Assembly: GCA_041396705.1 (NCBI GenBank)
Contig: JAWKYB010000002.1
Span: 434,001-498,000, forward strand
Direction: 5' to 3'
Length of the DNA: 64,000 nt
Source of the DNA: Alphaproteobacteria bacterium
Lineage (GTDB): Bacteria; Pseudomonadota; Alphaproteobacteria; CALKHQ01
Part shown: piece after piece, positions 20,736-29,575 of the stretch
Position numbering within the stretch: position 1 is the stretch's first letter
How the letters are laid out: each line of letters starts with the position of its first letter
Notes under the pieces: generated by a model
What the model saw: the letters and a program-made list of their open reading frames with translations, nothing else
The model's database searches: none
What the model was told of the DNA's origin: nothing
Translations under genes and position numbers: made by a program

Positions 20736-21885
20736 TCAGTCCAGCCGCGGGCGGGTCACGCGCACCGCCAGCGCGAAGAACACCGCGCCGATGGCCAGCA
20801 TCATGCCCAGGGCGGGCAGCAGCAGGTGCCAGATGTCGCCGGCCAGGAACAGCGTCTGCAGGCTGGCGACGAAGTGGCGGGCCGGCACCACGTGGGTCAG
20901 CGCGCGGATCGGCGCCGGCATGCTGTCGATCTCGAACACGAAGCCCGACAGCAGCATCGCCGGCAGGAAGCCGGTCAGGAGCGCCAGCTGCGAGGCGACG
21001 AACTGGTTCCGGGTCGCCGCCGAGATCAGGTAGCCCTGGCCCAGCGCCGGCACCAGGAATGCGGCGGAGGCCAGGCACAGGGCCCCGAACGACCCGCGCA
21101 GCGGCACCGCGAACAGGGTCAGCGCGATGGTCGTGCACATCAGCATCGAGGCCATTCCCAGCACGAAGTAGGGTACGATCTTGCCGGCCAGCAGCTCCAG
21201 CCGGCCGATCGCCGTCGCCATCATCGCCTCCATGGTGCCGCGCTCCCACTCGCGGGCGATCACCAGCGCGGTCAGCAGGGTGCCGATCAGCGTCATCACC
21301 AGTGCGACCGTGCCGGGCACCAGGAAGTTGCGGCTGACCAGCTCCTCGTTGAACCAGACCCGGGGCGCCAGCGCGATCGGCGGGCTGAGCGACCGGCCGC
21401 CGTCCAGCGCGCGGGCGCCCTGCCACGCCTGCCAGACGCCCTCGGCGTAGTTGTGGACGAAGTTGGCGGTGTTCGGCTGGGTACCGTCGGCGATGACCTG
21501 GATCGCCGGGGCGCCGGCGCCGCCGCTCATCCGGGCGCCGAAGCCGGCCGGGATGACGACGATGCCGCGCACGGTGCCTGCGACCAGGTCGGCCTCGGGC
21601 CCGTGCCGGTCGTGGGCGAGGCGCGCGTCGAAGAAGCGCGAATGGGCGAAGGCCGCGGCGAGGTCGCGCGCGTCGGCCGAATCGTCCTCGACCACCAGCC
21701 CGATTGCGATCCGGGTCGATCGAGCGAGACGCCGTAGCCGAACAGGAACAGCAGCATCAGCGGCAGCACGAAGGCGATCAGGATACTGCTGGGGTCGCGC
21801 AGCACCTGGATCATCTCCTTCACCACCAGCGCGCGCGGAAACGGCCCGCGGGGCCGCCGCGGCGGGCGCAGCCGGCAGCGCTCAT
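20736..21885 (-). pseudogene. ybhS: ABC-2 type permease (YbhS-like), frame broken
   Basis: Second permease of the exporter. From about 21710 down to the stop the frame is clean (residues like IGLVVEDDSADARDL, AREWERGTMEAMMAT, VVPARHFVASLQTLFL). The N-terminal part is split. The ATG at 21885 overlaps the ybhF stop, but its frame stops near 21820. The conserved membrane segment RALVVKEMIQVLRDPSS is in a second frame, and the rest is in a third. At least two single-base-scale indels are needed (near 21833 in a CGCGCGCG run, and near 21712-21720). Either a decayed gene or local sequence error. Confidence 0.7.
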
Positions 21886-23611
21886 GCCGCCTCGCGCCGC
21901 GCGCCCGTCGAACGATTGATCCAGCGCGATGAAGGCGTCCTCCAGCGGTCGGCTTCCGGCTGCGCGGACGTCCGCGCCTGTTCTCCTTCAGCGCGTCGGG
22001 CGAGCCGGTGGCGATCTCGCGGCCGCGGTAGATCAGCGCGATCCGGTCACAATACTCCGCCTCGTCCATGAAGTGGGTGGTCACCATGATGGTGACGCCC
22101 TTCTCGACCATGCCGTTGATGTGGGTCCAGAATTCGCGCCGGGTGATCGGGTCGACGCCGGAGGTGGGCTCGTCGAGGAACAGCACGGCAGGCTCGTGCA
22201 TCACCGCGCAGGCCAGCGCCAGCCGCTGCTTGATGCCGAGCGGCAGCTCGCCGGCCGAGGCGCCGAGATAGGGGCCGAGGTCGAAGATCTCGACCATGCG
22301 GCCGATTTGCGTCCGGCGGCGCCGACCGGCAAGCCCGTAGGCGCCGGCGAAGAAGGCCAGGTTCTGGCGCACGCTGAGATTGCCGTAGAGCGAGAATTTC
22401 TGCGCCATGTAGCCGAGCCGGCGCCGGGCGTCGCTGGAGGCCGTCTTCAGGTCCAGGCCGGCGACAAGCGCGCGGCCCTCGCTGGGCTGTAGCAGCCCGC
22501 ACAGCATCTTGAAGGTGGTCGACTTGCCGGCGCCGTTGGGACCGAGGAAGCCGAACACCTCGCCGCGGGCGATGCGGAATGAGACATCGTCGACCGCGGT
22601 GAACTCGCCGAACCGCCGCGTCAGGTGCACCGCCTCGATCACCGCGCCGTCGCCGGCCGGCGCCGTCGGCATCGATTCGGCCAGGCTCGACCGTCCGCCC
22701 GGCCCACCGCCGAGGATGTCGACGAAGGCGTCCTCGAAGCGTGGCGACACCGGCTGCAGCCGGGCGCCGTCGAGGCCGGGCAGCGCGGCCGGCACCGCGG
22801 GCGTGGCGGGCTCGCGCAGCACCAGGCGGACGGCGCTGCCCTGGATCACGCCGTCGATCACCGCCGGCGATTCCAGCGCGCGCGCCAGCACGGCGCGGCG
22901 CCCGCCCGCGATGCCGGTCAGGTGCATGGTGCGGCCGGCGACCCGCGCGGTCAGCCCGGCCGGCGGCCCGGCGAACAGCAGGCGACCTTCGTTCAGCAGC
23001 AGCACGTCGTCGCACTGCTCGGCCTCGTCGAGATAGGCGGTCGACCACAGCACCGCGATGCCGTCGTCGACCAGGGTGCGGACCATGCGCCACAGCTCGC
23101 GACGCGAGATCGGGTCGACGCCGACGCTGGGTTCGTCCAGCAGCAGCAGCCGCGGCCGCTGGATCAGGGCGCAGGCCAGCCCCAGCTTCTGCTTCATGCC
23201 GCCGGACAGCGCGCCGGCGAGCCGTCCGGTGAAGCAGGCGAGGTCGGTGAACTGCAGCAGGCGGTCGAGCTGCGCCTGCCGTTCCGCGCCGACCACGCCG
23301 CGCAGGTCGGCGTAGAGCCGGAGATTCTCGCCGACGGTCAGGTCCTCGTAGAGCCCGAAACGCTGCGGCATGTAGCCGGCGCGCTCGCGCACCGCGGTCG
23401 GCGCGGCGGCCACATCCAGGCCGTCGACCGTGACGGTGCCGGCATCGCTGCGCAGCAGGCCGAGCATCAGCCGGATCAGCGTGGTCTTGCCGGCTCCGTC
23501 CGGCCCGACCAGCCCGGTGAATCGGCCGGGGGCGACCTGCAGGTCGATGCCGTCGAGCGCCGGCCTGCCCGCCGGCGCGAAGCGCTTGGTCAGGCCTTCG
23601 ACGACGATCAC
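21882..23611 (-). CDS. ybhF: Double ABC ATPase (YbhF-like), frame breaks at C-terminus
   Basis: Tandem nucleotide-binding protein of the exporter. NBD1 has GPDGAGKTT, LSGGMKQKLG and LLLLDEPSVGVDP. NBD2 has GPNGAGKST, the divergent signature LPLGIKQRLA and LFLDEPTSGVDP. Both NBDs are intact in one frame from GTG 23611 to about 21983. The last about 30 residues are only recoverable by shifting frame three times: LKE, then EQARTSAQPEAD, then LEDAFIAL, then GARREAA and a stop at 21882. That stop overlaps the ybhS ATG as ATGA. Confidence 0.82.
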
Positions 23612-24600
23612 GGCGCCGGCTCCAACGTCACGGTCACCGGCATGCCCTGGCGCAGGCCGTTGTCGGGGTCGTCGACGATCACCCGCAGGCGATAGACCAG
23701 ATCGGTGCGCAGGTCGGCGGTCTCCACGCTCTTGGGCGTGAACTCGGCAACCGGCGAGATGAAGCCGATGTGGCCGGCATAGGCGCGGTCCGGCGCGCTG
23801 TCGGTGGCGACAGAGGCGGCCATGCCGGCATGGATGCGGCCGAGGTCGGGCTCGGTGACGTAGGCGCGGACCCAGACCGGGTCGCTCAGCGTCACCGCAT
23901 AGACCGGCGCGCCCGCCGCCATGATCGCGCCGGGTTCGGCGATGCGGGTCAGCACGACGCCGCCCTCGGGTGCGGTCAGCCGGGCGTCGGCCAGGTCGGT
24001 GAGCGCGCGGGCGAGGCTGGCCTCGGCGATGTCGAGATTGGCCCGCGCCGCCTCCACGTCCTCGGCCCGGAAGCCTTCGGCGACGAGGTCGTAGGCGCGC
24101 TGGGCCGAGCGCAGCCGCGCCTCGGCCTCCGAGCGCTGCGAACGCAGGTCGTCATAGGCCTGCTGCGCCGCGAAGCCGCTGTCGAGCAGCTGGGCCTGGC
24201 GGTTGAGGTTGCGGACGATGTTGTCGAGCTCGGACTGGCGCTCGGCCACCTGCGCCTCGGCCTGGGCGATCTCGGCCGGCCGCGAGCCTGCCTCGAACTT
24301 CTGCAGGTTGGCCTGCTGCAGCGCGACCTGGGCCTCGGCCAGGCGGACGTTGTCCTCCAGCGGCTGGCTGTCCAGCTCGGCCAGCAACTGGCCGGCGGCG
24401 ACCGGGTCGCCTTCCTCCAGGTGCATCCGGGCCAGCCGGCCGCCGACGCGGAAGCCGAGCTCGACCTGGCGCACGTCGACATTGCCGTACAGCACGATGG
24501 TGCCGTCATTGGCCGGTTCCTCGCGCGGCCACAGGACGTACCAGCCGGCTGCGCCCGCCGCGGCCAGTGCCAGCACGACGATGGGAATGCGCCGGTTCAT
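23608..24600 (-). CDS. ybhG: HlyD/EmrA-family membrane fusion protein (YbhG-like)
   Basis: Periplasmic adaptor linking the inner-membrane ABC exporter to the outer membrane. 330 residues: an N-terminal anchor (MNRRIPIVVLALAAAGAAGW), a biotinyl-lipoyl half-motif (GRLARMHLEEGDPVAAGQ), a long Gln/Ala/Glu coiled coil at about residues 80-180, the second lipoyl half (TAPEGGVVLTRIAEPG), then a beta-barrel domain. Its stop overlaps the ybhF GTG start, and its ATG overlaps the cecR stop. Confidence 0.9.
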   Translation of the reverse strand: MNRRIPIVVLALAAAGAAGWYVLWPREEPANDGTIVLYGNVDVRQVELGFRVGGRLARMHLEEGDPVAAGQLLAELDSQPLEDNVRLAEAQVALQQANLQKFEAGSRPAEIAQAEAQVAERQSELDNIVRNLNRQAQLLDSGFAAQQAYDDLRSQRSEAEARLRSAQRAYDLVAEGFRAEDVEAARANLDIAEASLARALTDLADARLTAPEGGVVLTRIAEPGAIMAAGAPVYAVTLSDPVWVRAYVTEPDLGRIHAGMAASVATDSAPDRAYAGHIGFISPVAEFTPKSVETADLRTDLVYRLRVIVDDPDNGLRQGMPVTVTLEPAP

Positions 24601-25292
24601 GACGTCGCCTCCGCCTGGCTGTCGAGGATTGCGGCGACCTGGCGGCGGATCACCGCACGGATCGCGGCGGTGCGCTCGGGCGTGTAGGCGGTCCAGCCGA
24701 GCGCGCGCTGGGCGGTGGCGCGCGCGGCGCGGAACACCAGGATCTGGCCGAACAGGGTGGTGGTGACGATCACCACCTCGGCATCGTCGGCCGGACGGCC
24801 GCGCAGGCGGCCGACCAGGCGGCAGCACAGGCCGTGCAGCCCGCGCATGAAGCCGTCGTAAATCACGTCGAAGGCGGGCGACGGGTCCATCTGCTCGCGG
24901 ATCACGAATCTGGCCCAGCGTTCGGCCTCGGCGCTGCCGATCAGCATCGCGGCCAGCGAATCCAGAACGTCGAGCAGCAGGGTGCGGGCGGCATCGCCCG
25001 ACGGCTCGCCGGTGCCGAGCGCAGCGTGGACCCGGGCCACCATCGGCGCCTGGCGCGCCGCGATCTCGGCGACGATGTGCTCGGCGACCGCCCGGTAGAG
25101 CCCCTCCTTGCCGCCGAAGTAGTAGCCGATGGCGGCGAGGTTCACGCCGGCCGCCGCGGCCAGCGTGCGTGTCGTCGCGCCGTCGTAGCCGGCATGACCG
25201 AACACGTCGAGCGCCGCCTCGACGATCCGTTGCCGGCTGTCGTCGCCGCGCCGGTAGCCGCCCTTGCGCCTTGCGGAGCCGCCTTCGTCCAT
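24597..25292 (-). CDS. cecR: TetR-family regulator (CecR-like)
   Basis: Probable repressor of the exporter operon it heads. 231 residues: an N-terminal TetR helix-turn-helix at about 17-65 (ATTRTLAAAAGVNLAAIGYYFGG) and a C-terminal ligand domain like that of the CecR (YbiH)/DUF1956 group. The order cecR-ybhG-ybhF-ybhS-ybhR equals the E. coli locus, which is the best support for the name. An AT-rich inverted repeat lies 16 bp upstream of the ATG. Confidence 0.82.
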   Translation of the reverse strand: MDEGGSARRKGGYRRGDDSRQRIVEAALDVFGHAGYDGATTRTLAAAAGVNLAAIGYYFGGKEGLYRAVAEHIVAEIAARQAPMVARVHAALGTGEPSGDAARTLLLDVLDSLAAMLIGSAEAERWARFVIREQMDPSPAFDVIYDGFMRGLHGLCCRLVGRLRGRPADDAEVVIVTTTLFGQILVFRAARATAQRALGWTAYTPERTAAIRAVIRRQVAAILDSQAEATS

Positions 25293-25307
25293 CGCGACCG
25301 CATCCTT

Positions 25308-25329
25308 TCAATTTAAAACATACGTTTGA
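25308..25329 (-). promoter_or_regulatory. Candidate TetR operator/promoter of the cecR operon
   Basis: An AT-rich island in the short gap upstream of cecR holds a 22-bp element with TCAA...TTGA ends and an inner AAAC-ATAC-GTTT repeat. Dyad elements of this size are usual TetR-family operators. On the minus strand AAAGGA follows, about 10 nt before the start codon. Confidence 0.4.
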
Positions 25330-25375
25330 TTTTATTTCGACGCAAGCCCGTCGCGGGTCCGGCCCCTGCAGCGTG

Positions 25376-26167
25376 TCAGCCTTCGGCGGAGTCCTTCGCG
25401 GGCAGGCGCCGCAGCAGGCGGTCGGCCCAGGCGCAGGGCAGGGTGGCGACCAGCCAGCCGGCGAAGTGGGTGGGCCACGGAAAGGCAATCCGCGCCCGGT
25501 CGCGGGCCAGCCCGCGCGCGACGATCCCGGCTGCCCTGTCCGCCGACATCAGGAACGGCATGCGGAACCGGTTGATCGCGGTCATCGGCGTCGCGACGAA
25601 ACCGGGGCAGATCACGCTGAGCCGGATGCCGGCCGGGGCGAGGTCGCTGCGCAGCGCCTCGCCATAGGCCTTCACCGCCGCCTTCGACGCGCTGTAGGCC
25701 GGCGCACCGGGAAACCCGCGGAATGCGGCCACGGACGCCATCAGCGCGACCTGGCCGCACCGGCGCGCGCGCATCCGGTCGATGGCGGGATGGATGGTAT
25801 TGAGCACGCCGTCCAGGTTGACCGCCATCACGCGGCGCGCCTGGTCCTCGCTCTCGCTGCCGTCGCCGGTGCCGGCGGAGATGCCGGCATTGGCGATGAC
25901 GAGATCGAGCGGCGCCAGCGCGTCGCTCGCCTCCACCCAGGCGCGCATCGCGGCACGGTCGGTCACGTCGACGGCGTCGACCGCGACCGCGGCGCCCAGG
26001 GTCCGGCAGGCCGCGGCGACGTCCGCCAGCTTGGTGCGGTCGCGGCCACCGAGCGCCAGTCGCACGCCGGGCGCCGCATAGCGGCGGGCCAGGGCGGCGC
26101 CGATGCCGCTGCTGGCGCCGGTGATCAGGATCGCGGTGGGCGCGGGATGGGCGCGCGGGCCGGCCAT
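25376..26167 (-). CDS. SDR family oxidoreductase
   Basis: A 263-residue classical SDR with TGASSGIG (about residues 17-24), NAG (IANAGIS) and YSASK at the catalytic site. A C-terminal hydrophobic stretch (THFAGWLVATLPCAW) suggests membrane association, as in SDRs acting on lipids. Start ATG 26167 (MAGPRAH) is preferred over a TTG eight codons upstream. It is divergent from yicC and ends just upstream of the cecR promoter. Substrate unknown. Confidence 0.85.
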   Translation of the reverse strand: MAGPRAHPAPTAILITGASSGIGAALARRYAAPGVRLALGGRDRTKLADVAAACRTLGAAVAVDAVDVTDRAAMRAWVEASDALAPLDLVIANAGISAGTGDGSESEDQARRVMAVNLDGVLNTIHPAIDRMRARRCGQVALMASVAAFRGFPGAPAYSASKAAVKAYGEALRSDLAPAGIRLSVICPGFVATPMTAINRFRMPFLMSADRAAGIVARGLARDRARIAFPWPTHFAGWLVATLPCAWADRLLRRLPAKDSAEG

Positions 26168-26255
26168 GGTCTCGCGGTTGTTGCCTCGCAATTGACGCCT
26201 GCTCTAGGTTCCACGCCAACCGACTGGCAAGACAAGCAGATTCCGAGTCCCCTGG

Positions 26256-27173
26256 ATGGCGATAGCGAGCATGACCGGCTTTGCCCGGCAGGACAGCGCC
26301 CCGCAGGTGCATGCGCAGACCGACGGCAACGCCGAATGGCCGGCCTGGGCCTGGGAGGCGAAGAGCGTCAACAACCGCGGGCTCGACCTGCGCTGCCGGC
26401 TGCCGGCCGGATTCGAGCGGCTGGAGGTGGAAGTGCGGCGCCGCGCCCAGGCCGCCTTCTCCCGCGGCAGCCTGCAGATTGCCCTCACCATCGACCGCAG
26501 TCAGCGCGCGCGCCGCTTCCGCATCAACCGCGACTGGATCGATGCGCTGGTGGCGGAACGCGCGCGGCTGGGCGACCGGGTGGCCGGCGGGCCGCTGCAG
26601 TTCGAGGCCCTGATGGCGATCCGGGGCGTGGTCGAGGAAGAGGACGAGGCCGGTCCGGCCGACGACACGGCGGCGCTGGATGCGGCGCTGCTGGCCGACG
26701 CCGAGGCGGCGATGCGCCGGCTGGCCGAAGCGCGCGCCGAGGAGGGTGCCCACCTGGAGCAGGCGCTGCGCGGCCAGCTGACCGAGATCGAGCAGCTGGT
26801 CGCCAAGGCCGGCGCGCTGGCCGGCACGCAGCCGGCGGCGATCCGCGGCCGGCTCGGCGACCTCGTCGCGTCGCTGCTGGTGGACAAGCCCGACATGCCG
26901 GCCGACCGGCTGGCGCACGAGGTGGCGCTGCTCGCGGCCAAGGCCGACATCCGCGAGGAGCTGGACCGGCTCGCCGGCCACGTCGCGGCGGCGCGCGGGC
27001 TGCTCGACGCCGGCGGCGCGATCGGGCGCCGGCTCGACTTCCTGTGCCAGGAGTTCAACCGCGAGGCCAATACCTTGTGCGCCAAGTCGGCCGACCTCGC
27101 GCTGACCGAGACCGGCCTGGGGCTGAAGGCCGTGATCGACCAGATGCGCGAGCAGGTCCAGAATGTCGAGTAG
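26256..27173 (+). CDS. yicC: YicC family endoribonuclease
   Basis: 305 residues with the family N-terminus SMTGFARQ, the ESKSVNNRxLD-like KSVNNRGLDLRCRLP, and the C-terminal DUF1732 ending EFNREANTLCAKSADLALT. E. coli YicC is an RNase acting on small RNAs such as RyhB. A Glu/Asp-rich stretch lies near residue 128. The start could be ATG 26256 or the ATG five codons later. It overlaps gmk by 11 bp, a conserved pairing. Confidence 0.93.
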   Translation: MAIASMTGFARQDSAPQVHAQTDGNAEWPAWAWEAKSVNNRGLDLRCRLPAGFERLEVEVRRRAQAAFSRGSLQIALTIDRSQRARRFRINRDWIDALVAERARLGDRVAGGPLQFEALMAIRGVVEEEDEAGPADDTAALDAALLADAEAAMRRLAEARAEEGAHLEQALRGQLTEIEQLVAKAGALAGTQPAAIRGRLGDLVASLLVDKPDMPADRLAHEVALLAAKADIREELDRLAGHVAAARGLLDAGGAIGRRLDFLCQEFNREANTLCAKSADLALTETGLGLKAVIDQMREQVQNVE

Positions 27174-27837
27174 GCCGGCGCCACAGCCCGCCGGCCTGCT
27201 GCTCAACGACGGCGTGCACCGGCGCGGGCTGATGCTGGTGCTGTCGTCGCCGTCCGGTGCCGGCAAGACCTCGATCAGCCGCGCCGTGCTGGAGCGCGAC
27301 GACGGCATCGACCTGTCGGTGTCCGCGACCACGCGGGCGAAACGGCCGGGCGAGGTGTCGGGCGTGCATTACCACTTCGTCGGCAAGGAGGAGTTCGGCC
27401 TGATGCTGAACCGCGGCGAGCTGCTGGAGCACGCCCGGGTGTTCGGCAACTACTACGGCACGCCGCGGCGGCCGGTCGAACAGGCGCTGGCGCAGGGCCG
27501 CGACATGCTGTTCGACCTTGACTGGCAGGGCACCCAGCAGGTGGCCGAGGCGGCGCGCGACGACCTGGTCAGCATCTTCATCCTGCCGCCGTCGACCGTG
27601 GAGCTGGAGCGCCGGCTGCGCAGCCGCGCGCAGGATCCCGACGAGGTGGTGGCCCAGCGCATGGCCAAGGCGGCCGACGAGATGAGCCACTACGCCGAGT
27701 ACGACTACATCATCGTCAACACCGACTTCGAGGACAGCGTCGCCTCGGTGCAGGCGATCCTGCGCGCCGAGCGGCTGCGCCGCCAGCGCCAGATCGGGCT
27801 CGGCGAGTTCGTCAAGGGGCTGCGCCAGGGCCAGTAG
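27163..27837 (+). CDS. gmk: Guanylate kinase
   Basis: Phosphorylates GMP to GDP. 224 residues with P-loop SSPSGAGKTS (about 28-37), the GMP-binding SVSATTRAKRPGEVSGVHYHF, the ELLEHARVFGNYYGTP lid region and a C-terminal helix. It starts inside the yicC 3' end. The 22-residue N-terminal extension before the kinase core is longer than in E. coli. Confidence 0.97.
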   Translation: MSSRPAPQPAGLLLNDGVHRRGLMLVLSSPSGAGKTSISRAVLERDDGIDLSVSATTRAKRPGEVSGVHYHFVGKEEFGLMLNRGELLEHARVFGNYYGTPRRPVEQALAQGRDMLFDLDWQGTQQVAEAARDDLVSIFILPPSTVELERRLRSRAQDPDEVVAQRMAKAADEMSHYAEYDYIIVNTDFEDSVASVQAILRAERLRRQRQIGLGEFVKGLRQGQ

Positions 27838-27849
27838 CGCCCGGGCGAC

Positions 27850-28440
27850 TCAGGCCCGCGCCCGCACCGTGCCGTGGGCGATGGCGCGCACCACCTCCGG
27901 ATAGAGCCGGTGCTCCTGTTCGAGCACCCGGTCCGCCAGCGTCTCGGCGGTATCGTCGGCAAACACCGGCACCCGGCGCTGGGCGATCACCGGCCCGCCG
28001 TCCAGCTCGTCGGTGACCCAGTGCACGCTGCAGCCGGCCTCGGCGGCCCCGTCCGCCAGCGCGCGCGCGTGGCTGTGCAGCCCCTTGTAGGCCGGCAGCA
28101 GCGACGGATGGATGTTGACCAGCCGCCCGGCCCAGTGCCGGACGAACGCCGGGCCCAGCACCCGCATGAAGCCAGCCAGGCAGACGAGCCGGCAGCCGGC
28201 CGCCTCCAGCGCGGCGGTCACCGCCGCCTCGAAGGCCTCGCGGTCGGCAAAGGCGGCGTGGTCCACCGTCTCGGTGGCGAGGCCCAGCGCGGCGGCGGCC
28301 TGCAGCCCCGCCGCGTCGGGCCGGTTGGACACGACCAGCGCGACCCGGGCCGGAGCGCCCGGCCGGGCGAGGTCGGCGGCCAGGGCCTGCATGTTCGAGC
28401 CTCGGCCGGAGATCAATATGCCGACGTTCAGGACCGCCAC
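27850..28440 (-). CDS. purN: Phosphoribosylglycinamide formyltransferase PurN
   Basis: Folate-dependent GAR transformylase of purine synthesis, 196 residues. It has ISGRGSNMQAL at the N-terminus, the catalytic Asn/His in NIHPSLLPAYKG and the Asp in WVTDELDGGPVI. GTG start 28440 overlaps the end of purM by 13 bp, so the pair is coupled. It ends 12 bp from the convergent gmk stop. Confidence 0.96.
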   Translation of the reverse strand: MAVLNVGILISGRGSNMQALAADLARPGAPARVALVVSNRPDAAGLQAAAALGLATETVDHAAFADREAFEAAVTAALEAAGCRLVCLAGFMRVLGPAFVRHWAGRLVNIHPSLLPAYKGLHSHARALADGAAEAGCSVHWVTDELDGGPVIAQRRVPVFADDTAETLADRVLEQEHRLYPEVVRAIAHGTVRARA

Positions 28441-29486
28441 GTGTCGAGGCCCTCGAGGATCGTCGTGGTCGGTCCGTCGTGGGCGACGATGTCGCCGATC
28501 ACGCATGGCCGCTCGCCCATCTCGCGGAACAGCGCCAGCGCCACGTCCGCCTTGGCGGCGGGCACATAGGCCAGCATGCCGATGCCGCAGTTGAACGTGC
28601 CGGCCAGGTCGTGCGGGTCCATCGCCGCCTTCGCTGCCAGCCAGCGGAACACCGGTGCGGGCGTCCACCGCGCGCAGTCGATCCGCACCGCCGTGCCTGG
28701 CGGCAGCACCCGGTGCGGGTTGGTCACCAGCCCGCCGCCGGTGATGTTGGCGAAGCCGGCGACCAACCCGGCACGGTGGGCCGCGAGGCAGGCGCGGACA
28801 TAGATGCGCGTCGGCCGCATCAGGTCCTCGACCAGGCTGGCGGCGTCGGACGGGTAGGGCGGGGCGGCCGCGGCATCGACGGCCGCCTCGGCAAGCACGC
28901 GCCGCACCAGCGAGAAGCCATTGGCGTGGACGCCGTCGGAGGCAAGCCCGATCACCGCGTCGCCGGGGCGGATCGTGCGGCCGTCGAGCACGGCGCCGCG
29001 CTCCGCCGCGCCCACCGCGAAGCCGGCGAGGTCGTAGTCGCCCAGCGCGTAGACCCCCGGCATCTCCGCCGTCTCGCCGCCAATCAGGGCGCAGCCGGCC
29101 TGGCGGCAGCCGTCGGCGATGCCGTCGACCAACGCATGGGCCACCTCCGGCCGCAGCCGGCCGCTGGCCATGTAGTCGAGGAAGAACAGCGGCTCGGCCC
29201 CCTGCACGACCAGGTCGTTGACGCACATCGCGACCAGGTCGATGCCGACGCCGCGGTGACGGCCGGTCTCCGCGGCCAGCTTGACCTTGGTACCGACGCC
29301 GTCGGTCGACGCCACCAGGATGGGGTCGCGGAAGCCGGCCCGCTTCAGGTCGAACAGCGCGCCGAACCCGCCCAGGGCGGCGTCGGCGCCGGCACGGGCG
29401 GTGGATGCCGCCAGCGCCTTGATGCTGTCGACGAAGCGGTCGCCCGCCTCGACGTCGACGCCGGCCTCGCGATAGGCGTTGCTCAC
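28428..29486 (-). CDS. purM: Phosphoribosylformylglycinamidine cyclo-ligase PurM
   Basis: AIR synthetase, fifth step of purine synthesis, 352 residues. Hallmarks are FDLKRAGFRDPILVASTDGVGTK, the CVNDLVVQGAEPLFFLDY stretch and IGGETAEMPG. The start is GTG 29486 (MSNAYREAGVD), which gives the conserved N-terminus. An ATG at 29591 would add an unrelated extension across the divergent promoter region. Confidence 0.96.
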   Translation of the reverse strand: MSNAYREAGVDVEAGDRFVDSIKALAASTARAGADAALGGFGALFDLKRAGFRDPILVASTDGVGTKVKLAAETGRHRGVGIDLVAMCVNDLVVQGAEPLFFLDYMASGRLRPEVAHALVDGIADGCRQAGCALIGGETAEMPGVYALGDYDLAGFAVGAAERGAVLDGRTIRPGDAVIGLASDGVHANGFSLVRRVLAEAAVDAAAAPPYPSDAASLVEDLMRPTRIYVRACLAAHRAGLVAGFANITGGGLVTNPHRVLPPGTAVRIDCARWTPAPVFRWLAAKAAMDPHDLAGTFNCGIGMLAYVPAAKADVALALFREMGERPCVIGDIVAHDGPTTTILEGLDTWRS

Positions 29487-29510
29487 GTGCGTTCCGATGA
29501 AGGGATCGTA

Positions 29511-29523
29511 ATTTGGCCCAAAT
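29511..29523. promoter_or_regulatory. Perfect palindrome between purM and the DUF2066 gene
   Basis: ATTTGG-C-CCAAAT, two perfect 6-bp arms around one base, in the 89-bp divergent intergenic region. Position and symmetry suit an operator acting on one or both promoters. No regulator is identified. Confidence 0.3.
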
Positions 29524-29575
29524 CCGCCCTTCACATGCCCGATTTCGGGGCGAGGCGAAAGCGGAGATCGAACCC

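Noticed and set aside
19618..26200. Genomic island with mobile ends
   Set aside because: No integrase, transposase, direct repeats or tRNA; composition resembles the host apart from one AT-rich promoter gap.
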